Shown: positions 1 to 5,021 of the stretch, one piece after another
Numbering within the stretch: position 1 is the stretch's first letter
Layout of the letters: every line of letters starts with the position of its first letter
From: Rhodanobacteraceae bacterium UBA703
GTDB taxonomy: Bacteria > Pseudomonadota > Gammaproteobacteria > Xanthomonadales > Rhodanobacteraceae
Reading direction: 5' to 3'
Length of the DNA: 6,449 nt
Assembly: GCA_002297645.1 (NCBI GenBank)
Contig: DBMH01000048.1
Coordinates: 164-6,612, forward strand
Program-made: the position numbers and the translations under genes
Notes under the pieces: model-generated
Seen by the model: only the letters and a program-made list of their open reading frames with translations
The model's database searches: none
What the model was told of the DNA's origin: nothing

Positions 1-4
1 CGGC

Positions 5-553
5 CTACTTCGCCGTCGGCAGGTCGAAATCGCCCTTGAGGCGCAACGCGAACTCGGTCAGCAGCGCGGCGAGATCGTGGCGGCCGACCTTGTCGGCGTG
101 CAGCGCCGCATTTGTGCGCGACAGGGCCGCTTCGGTCTCGTCGGCGCGGGCGCTGGCGCTGGCCTGGGCGTCGGCCAGTGCGGAGCGCTGGCGCTCGTCG
201 GCGGCGGCGAGTTCGTGCTCGAGCGCCTCCAGCGCCTTGTTGACTTCGCCGCGCGCGGTCCTCGCAGCCTGCTGCAGGCGCGATTCGAGGTCGTCGACCG
301 CGCTGTTGCGGTCCTGGACTTCCTGGCGCACGAGCTTGGAGAGCTTGTCGAGCTGGTCGTCGATGCGCTTGTCCATCTGCACGAGGCGCTTTTCCTGCGC
401 GTCGCGCATGCGTACGAGCTCGGCTTCCAGGCGCTGGTTCAGTTCCTGGAAGCGACGCTCGTAGTCGCGCATCTGACCGCCGAAAAGGATGTCGCGGATC
501 TGGTCGACATTGCGGTCGGCGCCGCCGTCGGCGGGCTTCTTCGGGTCTGCCAT
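5..553 (-). CDS. Conserved coiled-coil protein of unknown function
   Basis: Predicted soluble protein of 182 residues with no signal peptide or membrane segment. Residues 1-15 are polar and probably disordered. Residues 16-31 (VDQIRDILFGGQMRDY) form a compact block that I recall heading similar short coiled-coil proteins in other bacteria. Residues 32-150 are highly charged heptad-like sequence, almost all Glu, Arg, Gln, Ala and Leu, predicted to form a long coiled coil with an Ala-rich stretch at about 112-150. The C-terminal block at 155-172 (DKVGRHDLAALLTEFALRL) looks like a separate amphipathic helix. The ATG at 553 was chosen over an upstream in-frame start because AGGAG lies 7 nt before it and the upstream extension is Arg/Pro/Ala-rich without family character. 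The gene lies 418 bp downstream of the response regulator on the same strand, probably with its own promoter. The two conserved ends suggest an oligomeric scaffold, but this is inference; the function is unknown. Confidence 0.8.
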   Translation of the reverse strand: MADPKKPADGGADRNVDQIRDILFGGQMRDYERRFQELNQRLEAELVRMRDAQEKRLVQMDKRIDDQLDKLSKLVRQEVQDRNSAVDDLESRLQQAARTARGEVNKALEALEHELAAADERQRSALADAQASASARADETEAALSRTNAALHADKVGRHDLAALLTEFALRLKGDFDLPTAK

Positions 554-560
554 GGTACTG

Positions 561-565
561 CTCCT
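561..565 (-). promoter_or_regulatory. Shine-Dalgarno site fixing the start of the coiled-coil gene
   Basis: The minus strand reads AGGAG seven nucleotides before the ATG at 553-551. No comparable site precedes the longer in-frame start at 724. This decides for the 182-residue product. Confidence 0.7.
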
Positions 566-827
566 GGTTTGCTTGCCCGGTGTCGCCTCGGGGCGGCGCA
601 CCGGCGCCGGCGCACGCTGGCGCGAACCGGCCTCGTTCCTGTTGCGGCGTGGAGGCGACTTCGTTGCGGTGGCCACGAGTTCCCCTTCTGCAGATGTGCG
701 ATCACGATCCACGGCAGCCGCCACGAATCACCGGAAGCCTTCGCCGGCTGGATTCCCGCGTCGCGCCGGTCCGACGACCTTGCGTCCGGCGGGAGGACGG
801 GACGAACCAAACCGGCGACCTGCCGAC

Positions 828-853
828 ACCATGTATCGAGACCATGTATCGAG
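828..853. repeat. Perfect 13-bp tandem duplication
   Basis: ACCATGTATCGAG occurs twice with no gap, at 828-840 and 841-853. The match is exact and does not extend on either side. The unit is less GC-rich than its surroundings. It could be a replication-slippage duplication or a pair of adjacent binding sites; the sequence alone does not decide. Confidence 0.9.
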
Positions 854-860
854 CAGGCGC

Positions 861-877
861 GCGCCGGAAACCGGCGC
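861..877. repeat. Inverted repeat with 7-bp stem
   Basis: GCGCCGG (861-867) and CCGGCGC (871-877) are perfect complements around an AAA centre. The potential hairpin lies 7 bp from the 13-bp tandem repeat. No T-run follows on either strand, so it is not a standard intrinsic terminator. Confidence 0.55.
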
Positions 878-899
878 ACGCTCTGCCGCGCGTCATTGT

Positions 900-911
900 T
901 GCACCGGTGCA
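900..911. repeat. Perfect 12-bp palindrome
   Basis: TGCACCGGTGCA is fully self-complementary. It lies about 60 bp beyond the response regulator stop codon. It could be a dyad binding site or part of the transcript end; no function is shown. Confidence 0.4.
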
Positions 912-955
912 CCGCGCTTGCCCACTCCCGCGTGCACGGCCACACGAAACAACGC

Positions 956-971
956 GGCCGCCCGGGCGGCC
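956..971 (-). terminator. Possible terminator hairpin of the response regulator gene
   Basis: A perfect 16-bp palindrome, GGCCGCCCGGGCGGCC, abuts the TAG stop codon of the regulator. Folded with a 4-nt loop it gives a 6-bp all-GC stem. On the minus strand it is followed by GCGTTGTTTCG, only a weak T-rich tail, so termination efficiency is doubtful. The position directly after the stop is the main argument. Confidence 0.35.
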
Positions 972-1712
972 CTACACCTGTTCCAGGCGGTAGCCGTGCT
1001 GGTAGATCGCGGCCAGCCGCCAGCCGTGCTCGCCGTTGAGTTCGAGCTTCTTGCGCAGGCGGCTGACGTGCGTATCGACGGTGCGGGTGGACACCGCGGC
1101 GCTGAGGTTCCAGACGTTCTCCAGCAGCGCGTCGCGGCTGACGATGCGTCCCTGGCGGCGGAACAGGAAGCTGGCGAGGTCGAATTCGCGTTGCGTCAGA
1201 TCGATCTCGCGGTCGCCGATGGAGACCTTCCGCCGGCGCGAGTCCACCGAGTAGGGATCCAGCTCGACGACGTCGCCGCTGCCGGTTTCCGCATCGCCGC
1301 CGTGGCGGCGCAGCACCGCGCCGAGACGTGCCAGCAGCTCGCGGCGCTTCGGCGGCTTGACGACGTAGTCGTCGCCTCCGGCGGCGAGCGCGCGCACGAT
1401 ATCGTCCTCGGCGTCGCGTGCGGTGAGGAACACGACCGGAAGCCGGGCGTTCGGCGACGAGCGGATCGCACCGATGACGTCGATGCCGGTGCTGTCGGGC
1501 AGCATCCAGTCGAGCACGAGCAGGTCGATCGCCTCGGTGCCCTGGCGGCGGCGGAACTCGGTGGCGTTGCGGAAGAGGCGCACCGTGTAACCGGCCTCCT
1601 CAAGCCACTGCCCGACCAGGGCCGCCATGTCGGGATCGTCTTCGAGCAGCCCTACGACGACACCCAGCTTGTTCGTTCGGCTGCCCGTATCGTTGCGTGC
1701 GAGAGTGTCCAG
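972..1712 (-). CDS. OmpR/PhoB-family response regulator
   Basis: Transcription factor controlled by phosphorylation from a sensor kinase. With the start proposed here it has 246 residues. Receiver domain, about 17-135: acidic cluster Glu24-Asp25-Asp26, phospho-acceptor Asp68 in LLVLDWMLPD, Thr97 in VFLTARD and Lys119 in YVVKPP are all in place, so it should be phosphorylatable. A C-terminal winged-helix DNA-binding domain occupies about 145-246, with the recognition-helix block STRTVDTHVSRLRKKL at 208-223 and the wing near YQHGYRL. No ATG, GTG or TTG lies in frame between the end of dodecin and the receiver domain. The CTG at 1712-1710 has GGAG eight bases upstream. A second CTG at 1667-1665 would give a more usual short N-terminus, and the first ATG (1628-1626) would remove the acidic pocket. 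The gene follows dodecin by 16 bp and no histidine kinase is adjacent, so partner and targets are unknown. Confidence 0.87.
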   Translation of the reverse strand: MDTLARNDTGSRTNKLGVVVGLLEDDPDMAALVGQWLEEAGYTVRLFRNATEFRRRQGTEAIDLLVLDWMLPDSTGIDVIGAIRSSPNARLPVVFLTARDAEDDIVRALAAGGDDYVVKPPKRRELLARLGAVLRRHGGDAETGSGDVVELDPYSVDSRRRKVSIGDREIDLTQREFDLASFLFRRQGRIVSRDALLENVWNLSAAVSTRTVDTHVSRLRKKLELNGEHGWRLAAIYQHGYRLEQV

Positions 1713-1720
1713 AGGCCGCT

Positions 1721-1724
1721 CTCC
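1721..1724 (-). promoter_or_regulatory. Shine-Dalgarno-like GGAG before the proposed CTG start
   Basis: On the minus strand GGAG sits 8 nt before the CTG at 1712-1710, in the short gap after the dodecin stop codon. The alternative CTG at 1667 has no such site. It supports, but does not prove, initiation at 1712. Confidence 0.4.
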
Positions 1725-1728
1725 CGCG

Positions 1729-1932
1729 TCACTCGACGACGAAGCTGACGCGCATGTTGACGCGCCATTCGGTGACGCGACCGTCGTCGTCGGTCTGCAC
1801 CTTGATTTCGTTGACCCACGCACCCTTGATGTTCTTGACCGTCTGCGAGGCCTTGCTCAGCCCCTTCTGCACCGCATCCTCGATGCCCTTCGGAGAGGAC
1901 GAGTTCAGCTCGATGATCTTGGCAACGGACAT
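1729..1932 (-). CDS. Dodecin, flavin-binding storage protein
   Basis: Dodecins are small cytoplasmic proteins that assemble as dodecameric shells and sequester flavins (FMN, riboflavin or derivatives), which protects against flavin-driven photochemistry and buffers the pool. This product has 67 residues, the usual size. It shows the family order: a first strand (SVAKIIELNSSSP), an amphipathic helix (GIEDAVQKGLSKASQTVKNI), then GAWVNEIKV with Trp39, the residue family members use to stack on the flavin, and a final strand pair (TEWRVNMRVSFVVE). The ATG at 1932 is preceded by AGGTG six bases upstream. A GTG five codons earlier has no ribosome site and is less likely. The gene is first in a probable two-gene unit with the response regulator 16 bp downstream. 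Confidence 0.92.
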   Translation of the reverse strand: MSVAKIIELNSSSPKGIEDAVQKGLSKASQTVKNIKGAWVNEIKVQTDDDGRVTEWRVNMRVSFVVE

Positions 1933-1962
1933 GGCTGTCACCTGCACGGGTTGGACTTGGAC

Positions 1963-1968
1963 ACTATA
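1963..1968 (-). promoter_or_regulatory. Candidate -10 element for the dodecin unit
   Basis: The minus strand carries TATAGT, four of six matches to the sigma-70 -10 consensus, in an otherwise GC-rich stretch. It ends 30 bp before the dodecin ATG. A good -35 element is absent. Immediately upstream TTTCCG occurs twice, 9 bp apart (plus-strand 1971-1976 and 1980-1985), which might be an activator site replacing the -35. Assigned by eye only. Confidence 0.4.
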
Positions 1969-2033
1969 AGCGGAAACCGCGGAAAAATCCGGGACGGACG
2001 CCGACGGGGAGCGTGTCCGCCGTCACCTCTCCG

Positions 2034-2546
2034 TCACACGGTCGCGGGGTGCGCCGCCTGCGGCGACCTCGTTCGCGGCAACCAGCGCAGCCAGACCAGG
2101 AACACGACGAGCGCGTCGAGCACAATCAGCGCCTGCCACAGGTACAGGTGGAACCACTCGTACCAGCGCATGCTCCACTGGCCGAGGTAGAACAGGCTGA
2201 TGATGCGCACGAGGTTCAGGGACTGGATCGCGACGAAGCCGATCCCGATGCCGGCCAGCCGATGCTTCCACGGCGCCGGGAACGCCAGCATCGCGGACAC
2301 GAGGATGATGATCGCCTCGACGCCGTTGCAGCCGCGCTCGATCGAGATCGCGAAACCGTTGCTCGCGCTCCACAGGATCTTGCCCTGCGCGACCATGTCG
2401 GCGTCGAACAAGCCGACGATCCAGACGCAGATCTTCGCGATCGCGGCGGTGAACGGCAGGATCACGTGCTGCTCGACCGGATGCAGCAGCTCCAGCCCGA
2501 ACAGCACGGCGAGGAAGAACAGGAACAGGACGACGAAGCGCAGCAT
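2034..2546 (-). CDS. xrtH: Exosortase H-type transpeptidase (XrtH-like)
   Basis: Predicted inner-membrane cysteine protease/transpeptidase that recognises a C-terminal sorting tail (motif, membrane helix, basic end) on exported proteins. It has 170 residues, matching the short, N-terminally reduced XrtH class rather than the roughly 300-residue EpsH-type exosortases. Hydrophobic segments fall at about 2-20, 27-47, 74-91, 96-120 and 134-157. The exosortase catalytic triad is visible: Cys73 in ERGCNGVEA, Arg114 in LNLVRIISLFYLG and His133 in WYEWFHLYLWQ. XrtH enzymes are associated with IPTLxxWG-CTERM substrates, and a protein with a related tail is encoded at 4317-4805. The ATG at 2546 is chosen because the hydrophobic family sequence begins there; it has no clear ribosome site. 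An in-frame ATG at 2633 would add 29 polar residues and overlap the divergent aroK control region. The exosortase call is firm; the H subtype rests on size and on family motifs recalled without a model search. Confidence 0.85.
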   Translation of the reverse strand: MLRFVVLFLFFLAVLFGLELLHPVEQHVILPFTAAIAKICVWIVGLFDADMVAQGKILWSASNGFAISIERGCNGVEAIIILVSAMLAFPAPWKHRLAGIGIGFVAIQSLNLVRIISLFYLGQWSMRWYEWFHLYLWQALIVLDALVVFLVWLRWLPRTRSPQAAHPATV

Positions 2547-2618
2547 GGTACGGACGACATCGGGGATCGAGGCCGCGCAGTCTACCGCCAAGCGCCCGTC
2601 CGCACCGGAATGGCGCGG

Positions 2619-2642
2619 TGCGATGCGCCGCATCCCATCGCA
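2619..2642. promoter_or_regulatory. Nested inverted repeats upstream of aroK, possible operator
   Basis: TGCGATG (2619-2625) and CATCGCA (2636-2642) form a perfect 7-bp inverted repeat with a 10-bp spacer. An overlapping 13-bp palindrome, GATGCG-C-CGCATC, spans 2622-2634. The element lies between divergently transcribed xrtH and aroK, just upstream of the proposed aroK -35. The spacing suits a dimeric regulator, but no known site is recognised. Confidence 0.35.
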
Positions 2643-2647
2643 TCGTC

Positions 2648-2678
2648 ATGACATGCCCCCGGTTCCGGCTGCTAGGAT
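2648..2678 (+). promoter_or_regulatory. Candidate aroKB promoter, possibly leaderless
   Basis: ATGACA (2648-2653, five of six to TTGACA) and TAGGAT (2673-2678, four of six to TATAAT) are separated by 19 bp, slightly long. The -10 ends six bases before the aroK ATG, so transcription would start at or next to the start codon. The same TAGGA could instead be a ribosome-binding site 7-8 nt before the ATG; the two readings are alternatives. Confidence 0.4.
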
Positions 2679-2684
2679 TCGGGC

Positions 2685-3236
2685 ATGAATCCCGCGCCGA
2701 ATCTGTTCCTGATCGGGCCGATGGGCGCCGGCAAATCGACGGTCGGGCGCCATCTGGCCGACTTCCTGCGCATGCCGTTCGTCGACCTCGACCACGAGAT
2801 CGAGGAACGCACGGGCGCGGCGATTCCGCTGATCTTCGAACTCGAGCAGGAAGCCGGCTTCCGCCGGCGCGAAAGCATGCTGCTGGCCGAACTCACCGGA
2901 CGGCGCGGCGTCGTGCTCGCCACCGGCGGCGGCGCCGTGCTCGACGCGGACAACCGCCGCCTGCTGCGCGAGCGCGGCTACGTCATCTGGCTCGACGCCA
3001 GCGTCGACGCCCAGCTGGCACGGCTCGCGCGCGACCGCCGACGCCCGCTGCTGCAGGCACCCGATCGGCGCGAGCGCCTCGAAAACCTCGCCGCGCAGCG
3101 CAACGCGCTGTACGCGGAAACCGCCGACCTGCATCTCGACTCGGCCGGTGTCGGCAACAGCATGCACGCCGCCCACGACCTGCTCGACCTGCTCGAGGCA
3201 CGCTGGCAGCGCGGTGGCGTGGAGGACCCCACATGA
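2685..3236 (+). CDS. aroK: Shikimate kinase
   Basis: Cytoplasmic enzyme that phosphorylates shikimate to shikimate 3-phosphate with ATP, the fifth step of the chorismate pathway. It has 183 residues, normal for the family. It is a P-loop NMP-kinase-like fold with Walker A GPMGAGKST at 11-19, the shikimate-binding Asp34/Asp36 in FVDLDHEIE, Arg60 in AGFRRRE, the GGG loop at 81-83 in LATGGGAVL, the lid segment RDRRRPLL with Arg120, and Arg139 in AAQRNALYAETAD. All key residues are present, so the enzyme should be active. In the usual FExExGxxFR region the stretch is FELEQEAGFR, a mild variation. The ATG at 2685 is the only start that keeps the N-terminus short before the P-loop. The stop codon overlaps the aroB start (ATGA), which indicates translational coupling. 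Confidence 0.97.
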   Translation: MNPAPNLFLIGPMGAGKSTVGRHLADFLRMPFVDLDHEIEERTGAAIPLIFELEQEAGFRRRESMLLAELTGRRGVVLATGGGAVLDADNRRLLRERGYVIWLDASVDAQLARLARDRRRPLLQAPDRRERLENLAAQRNALYAETADLHLDSAGVGNSMHAAHDLLDLLEARWQRGGVEDPT

Positions 3237-4309
3237 ATCCCACCACGGTCGACGTCGGCCTCGGCCATCGCAGCTATCCGATCCGGATCGGCCCCGGACT
3301 GCTCGGCCGCACCGCGGACTGGCGCGCGGCGATCCGCGGCCGCCACGTGCTCGTCGTGACGAATGCGACGATCGCGCCGCTCTACCTGGAGCGCGTGCGC
3401 GCCGGCCTCGACGGTTTCGTGCACGACGCGCTCGTGCTGCCCGACGGCGAAGCGCACAAGACGCTCGCCAGCACCGACCGGATGTTCGAGGCGCTGGCGC
3501 GCCTCGGCGCCAGCCGCGACGCGACGATCCTCGCGCTCGGCGGCGGCGTCATCGGCGATCTCGCCGGATTCGCCGCCGCATGCTGGATGCGCGGCATCGA
3601 CTTCGTGCAGATGCCGACCACCCTGCTGGCGATGGTCGACTCCTCGGTCGGCGGCAAGACCGGCGTGAACCTGCCGGCCGGAAAGAATCTCGTCGGCGCG
3701 TTCCACCAGCCACGCGCCGTCGTCGCCGACACCGACACGCTGGCGACCCTGCCGCCGCGCGAGTACCGCGCGGGCATCGCCGAGATCGTCAAGTACGGGG
3801 CGATCGGCGACGCCGCGTTCTTCGGCTGGCTGGAGGAGCACGCCGACGCGCTGAACGCCCGCGACGACGCCGTGTTGGTCGACGCGATCGCGACCAGTTG
3901 CCGGCACAAGGCCGGCGTGGTCGCGCGCGACGAGCACGAACACGGCGAGCGCGCGCTGCTGAATTTCGGCCACACCTTCGGCCATGCACTCGAAACCGAT
4001 ACCGGCTACGGCACGCTGCTGCATGGCGAGGCCGTCGCGATCGGCATGGTGCTGGCAGCGAAGCTGTCCGCCGACCTCGGCCGTGCATCGCGCGCGGACG
4101 CCGAACGCCTGGAGCGCCTGCTTCTCGCATTCGGCCTGCCGACCGCGCCGCCACCGAGCGATCCGCAGCGCCTGCTCGCCCTGATGCGACTCGACAAGAA
4201 GAATCTCAGCGGCCGCCTGCGCCTGATCCTGTGGCGCGGCGTCGGCCATGCCGAGATCGTGCCGGACGTCGACGAGGCCGCGATCCTCAGCCGCCTCGCC
4301 GCCGCATGA
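3233..4309 (+). CDS. aroB: 3-dehydroquinate synthase
   Basis: Cytoplasmic NAD- and divalent-metal-dependent enzyme that cyclises DAHP to 3-dehydroquinate, the second step of the shikimate pathway. It has 358 residues, typical length. Family motifs in order: GGGVIGDLAGFAA at 103-115 (NAD binding), PTTLLAMVDSSVGGKTGVN at 128-146, KNLVGAFHQP at 151-160, GIAEIVKYG at 181-189 with metal ligand Glu184, LLNFGHTFGHALE at 242-254 with His247, and LHGEAVAIGM at 263-272 with His264. DKKN (321-324) is the conserved C-terminal loop. The ATG at 3233 overlaps the aroK stop and is preceded by GGAGG seven bases upstream. The gene ends 7 bp before the stop codon of a convergent gene, and no obvious terminator separates them. 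Confidence 0.98.
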   Translation: MNPTTVDVGLGHRSYPIRIGPGLLGRTADWRAAIRGRHVLVVTNATIAPLYLERVRAGLDGFVHDALVLPDGEAHKTLASTDRMFEALARLGASRDATILALGGGVIGDLAGFAAACWMRGIDFVQMPTTLLAMVDSSVGGKTGVNLPAGKNLVGAFHQPRAVVADTDTLATLPPREYRAGIAEIVKYGAIGDAAFFGWLEEHADALNARDDAVLVDAIATSCRHKAGVVARDEHEHGERALLNFGHTFGHALETDTGYGTLLHGEAVAIGMVLAAKLSADLGRASRADAERLERLLLAFGLPTAPPPSDPQRLLALMRLDKKNLSGRLRLILWRGVGHAEIVPDVDEAAILSRLAAA

Positions 4310-4316
4310 ATCGAGA

Positions 4317-4805
4317 CTAGGTCCGCGAGCGCAGGTGTCGGCCGACCAGCAGCATCAGCAATCCGCCGAGCGCCAGCGCCATCGCCCATCCTCCGACCGG
4401 AGCGGCGAAAGGCCCCGACGCACCACTGCCGGCAATGACATCGAACGGGACGTCGATCAGCGGATCCCGCAGGGGAATCCCCCCATCGAGGGGAATGCCG
4501 ACCAGGCGTGCGGTGTAGCGCCCCTCGGCAAATCTTCCCAGCGGTATGGTCACCTCGACCGGCGGCGGCGTGCCGCAGACCGTGCCGTACCGCGCCTCGA
4601 CCGTGATGACGGAGCCCTCGACCGCCACGTCGGACCGCTCGCCGCCCGGCGTGCAACCGCCCCATTGGAAGACGAGGCTGACCGGACTACCCGCTGTCGC
4701 CGGATCGGGCACCACGTGCGGATCCGAGAACGTCTGTGCCTGGGAGGCTCCGGCGAATGCCAGCGACAGCAGCGCGGCGAGCCTACGACGACGATCCATC
4801 CACAT
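4317..4805 (-). CDS. Secreted protein with IPTL/PEP-CTERM-like sorting tail
   Basis: Unrecognised exported protein of 162 residues. A signal peptide is clear: basic MWMDRRRR, hydrophobic LAALLSLAFAGA and cleavage after SQA (residue 23). The mature part, about 24-128, is rich in beta-branched residues, Pro and Gly, with two cysteines (Cys51, Cys77) that could form a disulphide, and resembles a small beta-sandwich. The C-terminus has the three parts of an exosortase tail: a short motif, PVGGWAM (136-142); a hydrophobic helix (141-154); and a basic end, RHLRSR (156-161). The motif keeps the Pro and Trp of IPTLxxWG but with one residue fewer between them and Ala after Trp, so it is non-canonical. 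ATG 4805 has AAAGGA eight bases upstream and is preferred over the ATG two codons later. An in-frame start at 4937 would bury the signal peptide. A plain C-terminal membrane anchor is the main alternative. Confidence 0.8.
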   Translation of the reverse strand: MWMDRRRRLAALLSLAFAGASQAQTFSDPHVVPDPATAGSPVSLVFQWGGCTPGGERSDVAVEGSVITVEARYGTVCGTPPPVEVTIPLGRFAEGRYTARLVGIPLDGGIPLRDPLIDVPFDVIAGSGASGPFAAPVGGWAMALALGGLLMLLVGRHLRSRT

Positions 4806-4813
4806 GGATGCGT

Positions 4814-4819
4814 TCCTTT
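4814..4819 (-). promoter_or_regulatory. Ribosome-binding site fixing the start of the secreted protein
   Basis: The minus strand reads AAAGGA eight nucleotides before the ATG at 4805-4803. The alternative ATG two codons on would have a 14-nt gap. The site supports a product that begins directly with the signal peptide. Confidence 0.6.
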
Positions 4820-4972
4820 CGTTCCGCGCCGTCCGGCGACGCGCCGATCCCAATCCAGACGGCTGGAGGGATCGGCAATTCCCGCAGGAATCGTCACATG
4901 GCTTCCGGCTCGATCCTGCCGACACGACGCTCCACACGACGCAGGCACCGCGATCCGGCTGCCGTCAGGTGT

Positions 4973-4987
4973 GACGACCGTGTCGTC
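4973..4987. promoter_or_regulatory. Inverted repeat at the -35 position of the WGR gene promoter
   Basis: GACGAC (4973-4978) and GTCGTC (4982-4987) are perfect complements around CGT. The right arm occupies exactly where a -35 would lie for the proposed -10 at 5005-5010, and no good -35 hexamer is present. A direct repeat ACACGACGC (4922-4930, 4934-4942) lies farther upstream. A regulator-dependent promoter is possible; chance in GC-rich DNA is equally possible. Confidence 0.25.
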
Positions 4988-5004
4988 GATCGCATGCACG
5001 CGGT

Positions 5005-5010
5005 TACAAT
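5005..5010 (+). promoter_or_regulatory. Candidate -10 element of the WGR gene
   Basis: TACAAT matches five of six of the sigma-70 -10 consensus, in the context GGTTACAATG. It ends 11 bp before the ATG at 5022, so the expected transcript would have only about 4-6 untranslated bases. No Shine-Dalgarno sequence precedes the ATG, which fits near-leaderless translation. Confidence 0.5.
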
Positions 5011-5021
5011 GCTCGCCGACC

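Larger units (their letters stand above)
554..971. other. Intergenic region of 418 bp with repeats but no convincing gene
   Basis: The stretch lies between the response regulator stop and the coiled-coil start. Open frames cross it on both strands, but their translations are Arg/Pro/Ala-rich, lack domain-like blocks and run on into neighbouring genes in the wrong frame, as expected for GC-rich noncoding DNA. It contains a 16-bp palindrome touching the regulator stop codon (956-971), a 12-bp palindrome (900-911), a 7-bp-stem hairpin (861-877) and a 13-bp tandem duplication (828-853). I could not identify a convincing sigma-70 promoter for the downstream gene. Confidence 0.6.

Noticed and set aside
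554..724. 57-residue N-terminal extension of the coiled-coil protein
   Set aside because: A good ribosome site precedes the internal ATG at 553, and the extension has noncoding-like composition.
439..945. Minus-strand open frame in the 554-971 gap
   Set aside because: No ribosome site, Arg-rich composition, and it overlaps the real coiled-coil gene in a different frame by more than 100 bp.
489..1748. Plus-strand open frame of 419 codons across the gap and the response regulator
   Set aside because: Most of it is antisense to the regulator, and the part in the gap has low-complexity Arg/Pro/Ala composition and no recognisable domain.
1983..2034. Possible intrinsic terminator for xrtH using the T5 run on the minus strand
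   Set aside because: The only stem found is 5 bp with a long loop and lies about 7-9 bases from the T-run, too weak to support.
2013..2651. Plus-strand open frame of 212 codons opposite xrtH
   Set aside because: It is the complement of a membrane protein with an exosortase triad. The Asp/Gln/Arg-rich translation is what antisense of hydrophobic codons gives.
2978..4249. Long minus-strand open frame (423 codons) opposite aroK and aroB
   Set aside because: It runs antisense to two strongly supported genes. Its translation is rich in Arg, Ala, Gln and Val without domain blocks, as expected from codon bias in GC-rich DNA.
4806..4880. Minus-strand promoter for the secreted protein (TTGCCG, 17 bp, GATTGG)
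   Set aside because: The -35 is fair, but the -10 matches only two of six consensus positions.
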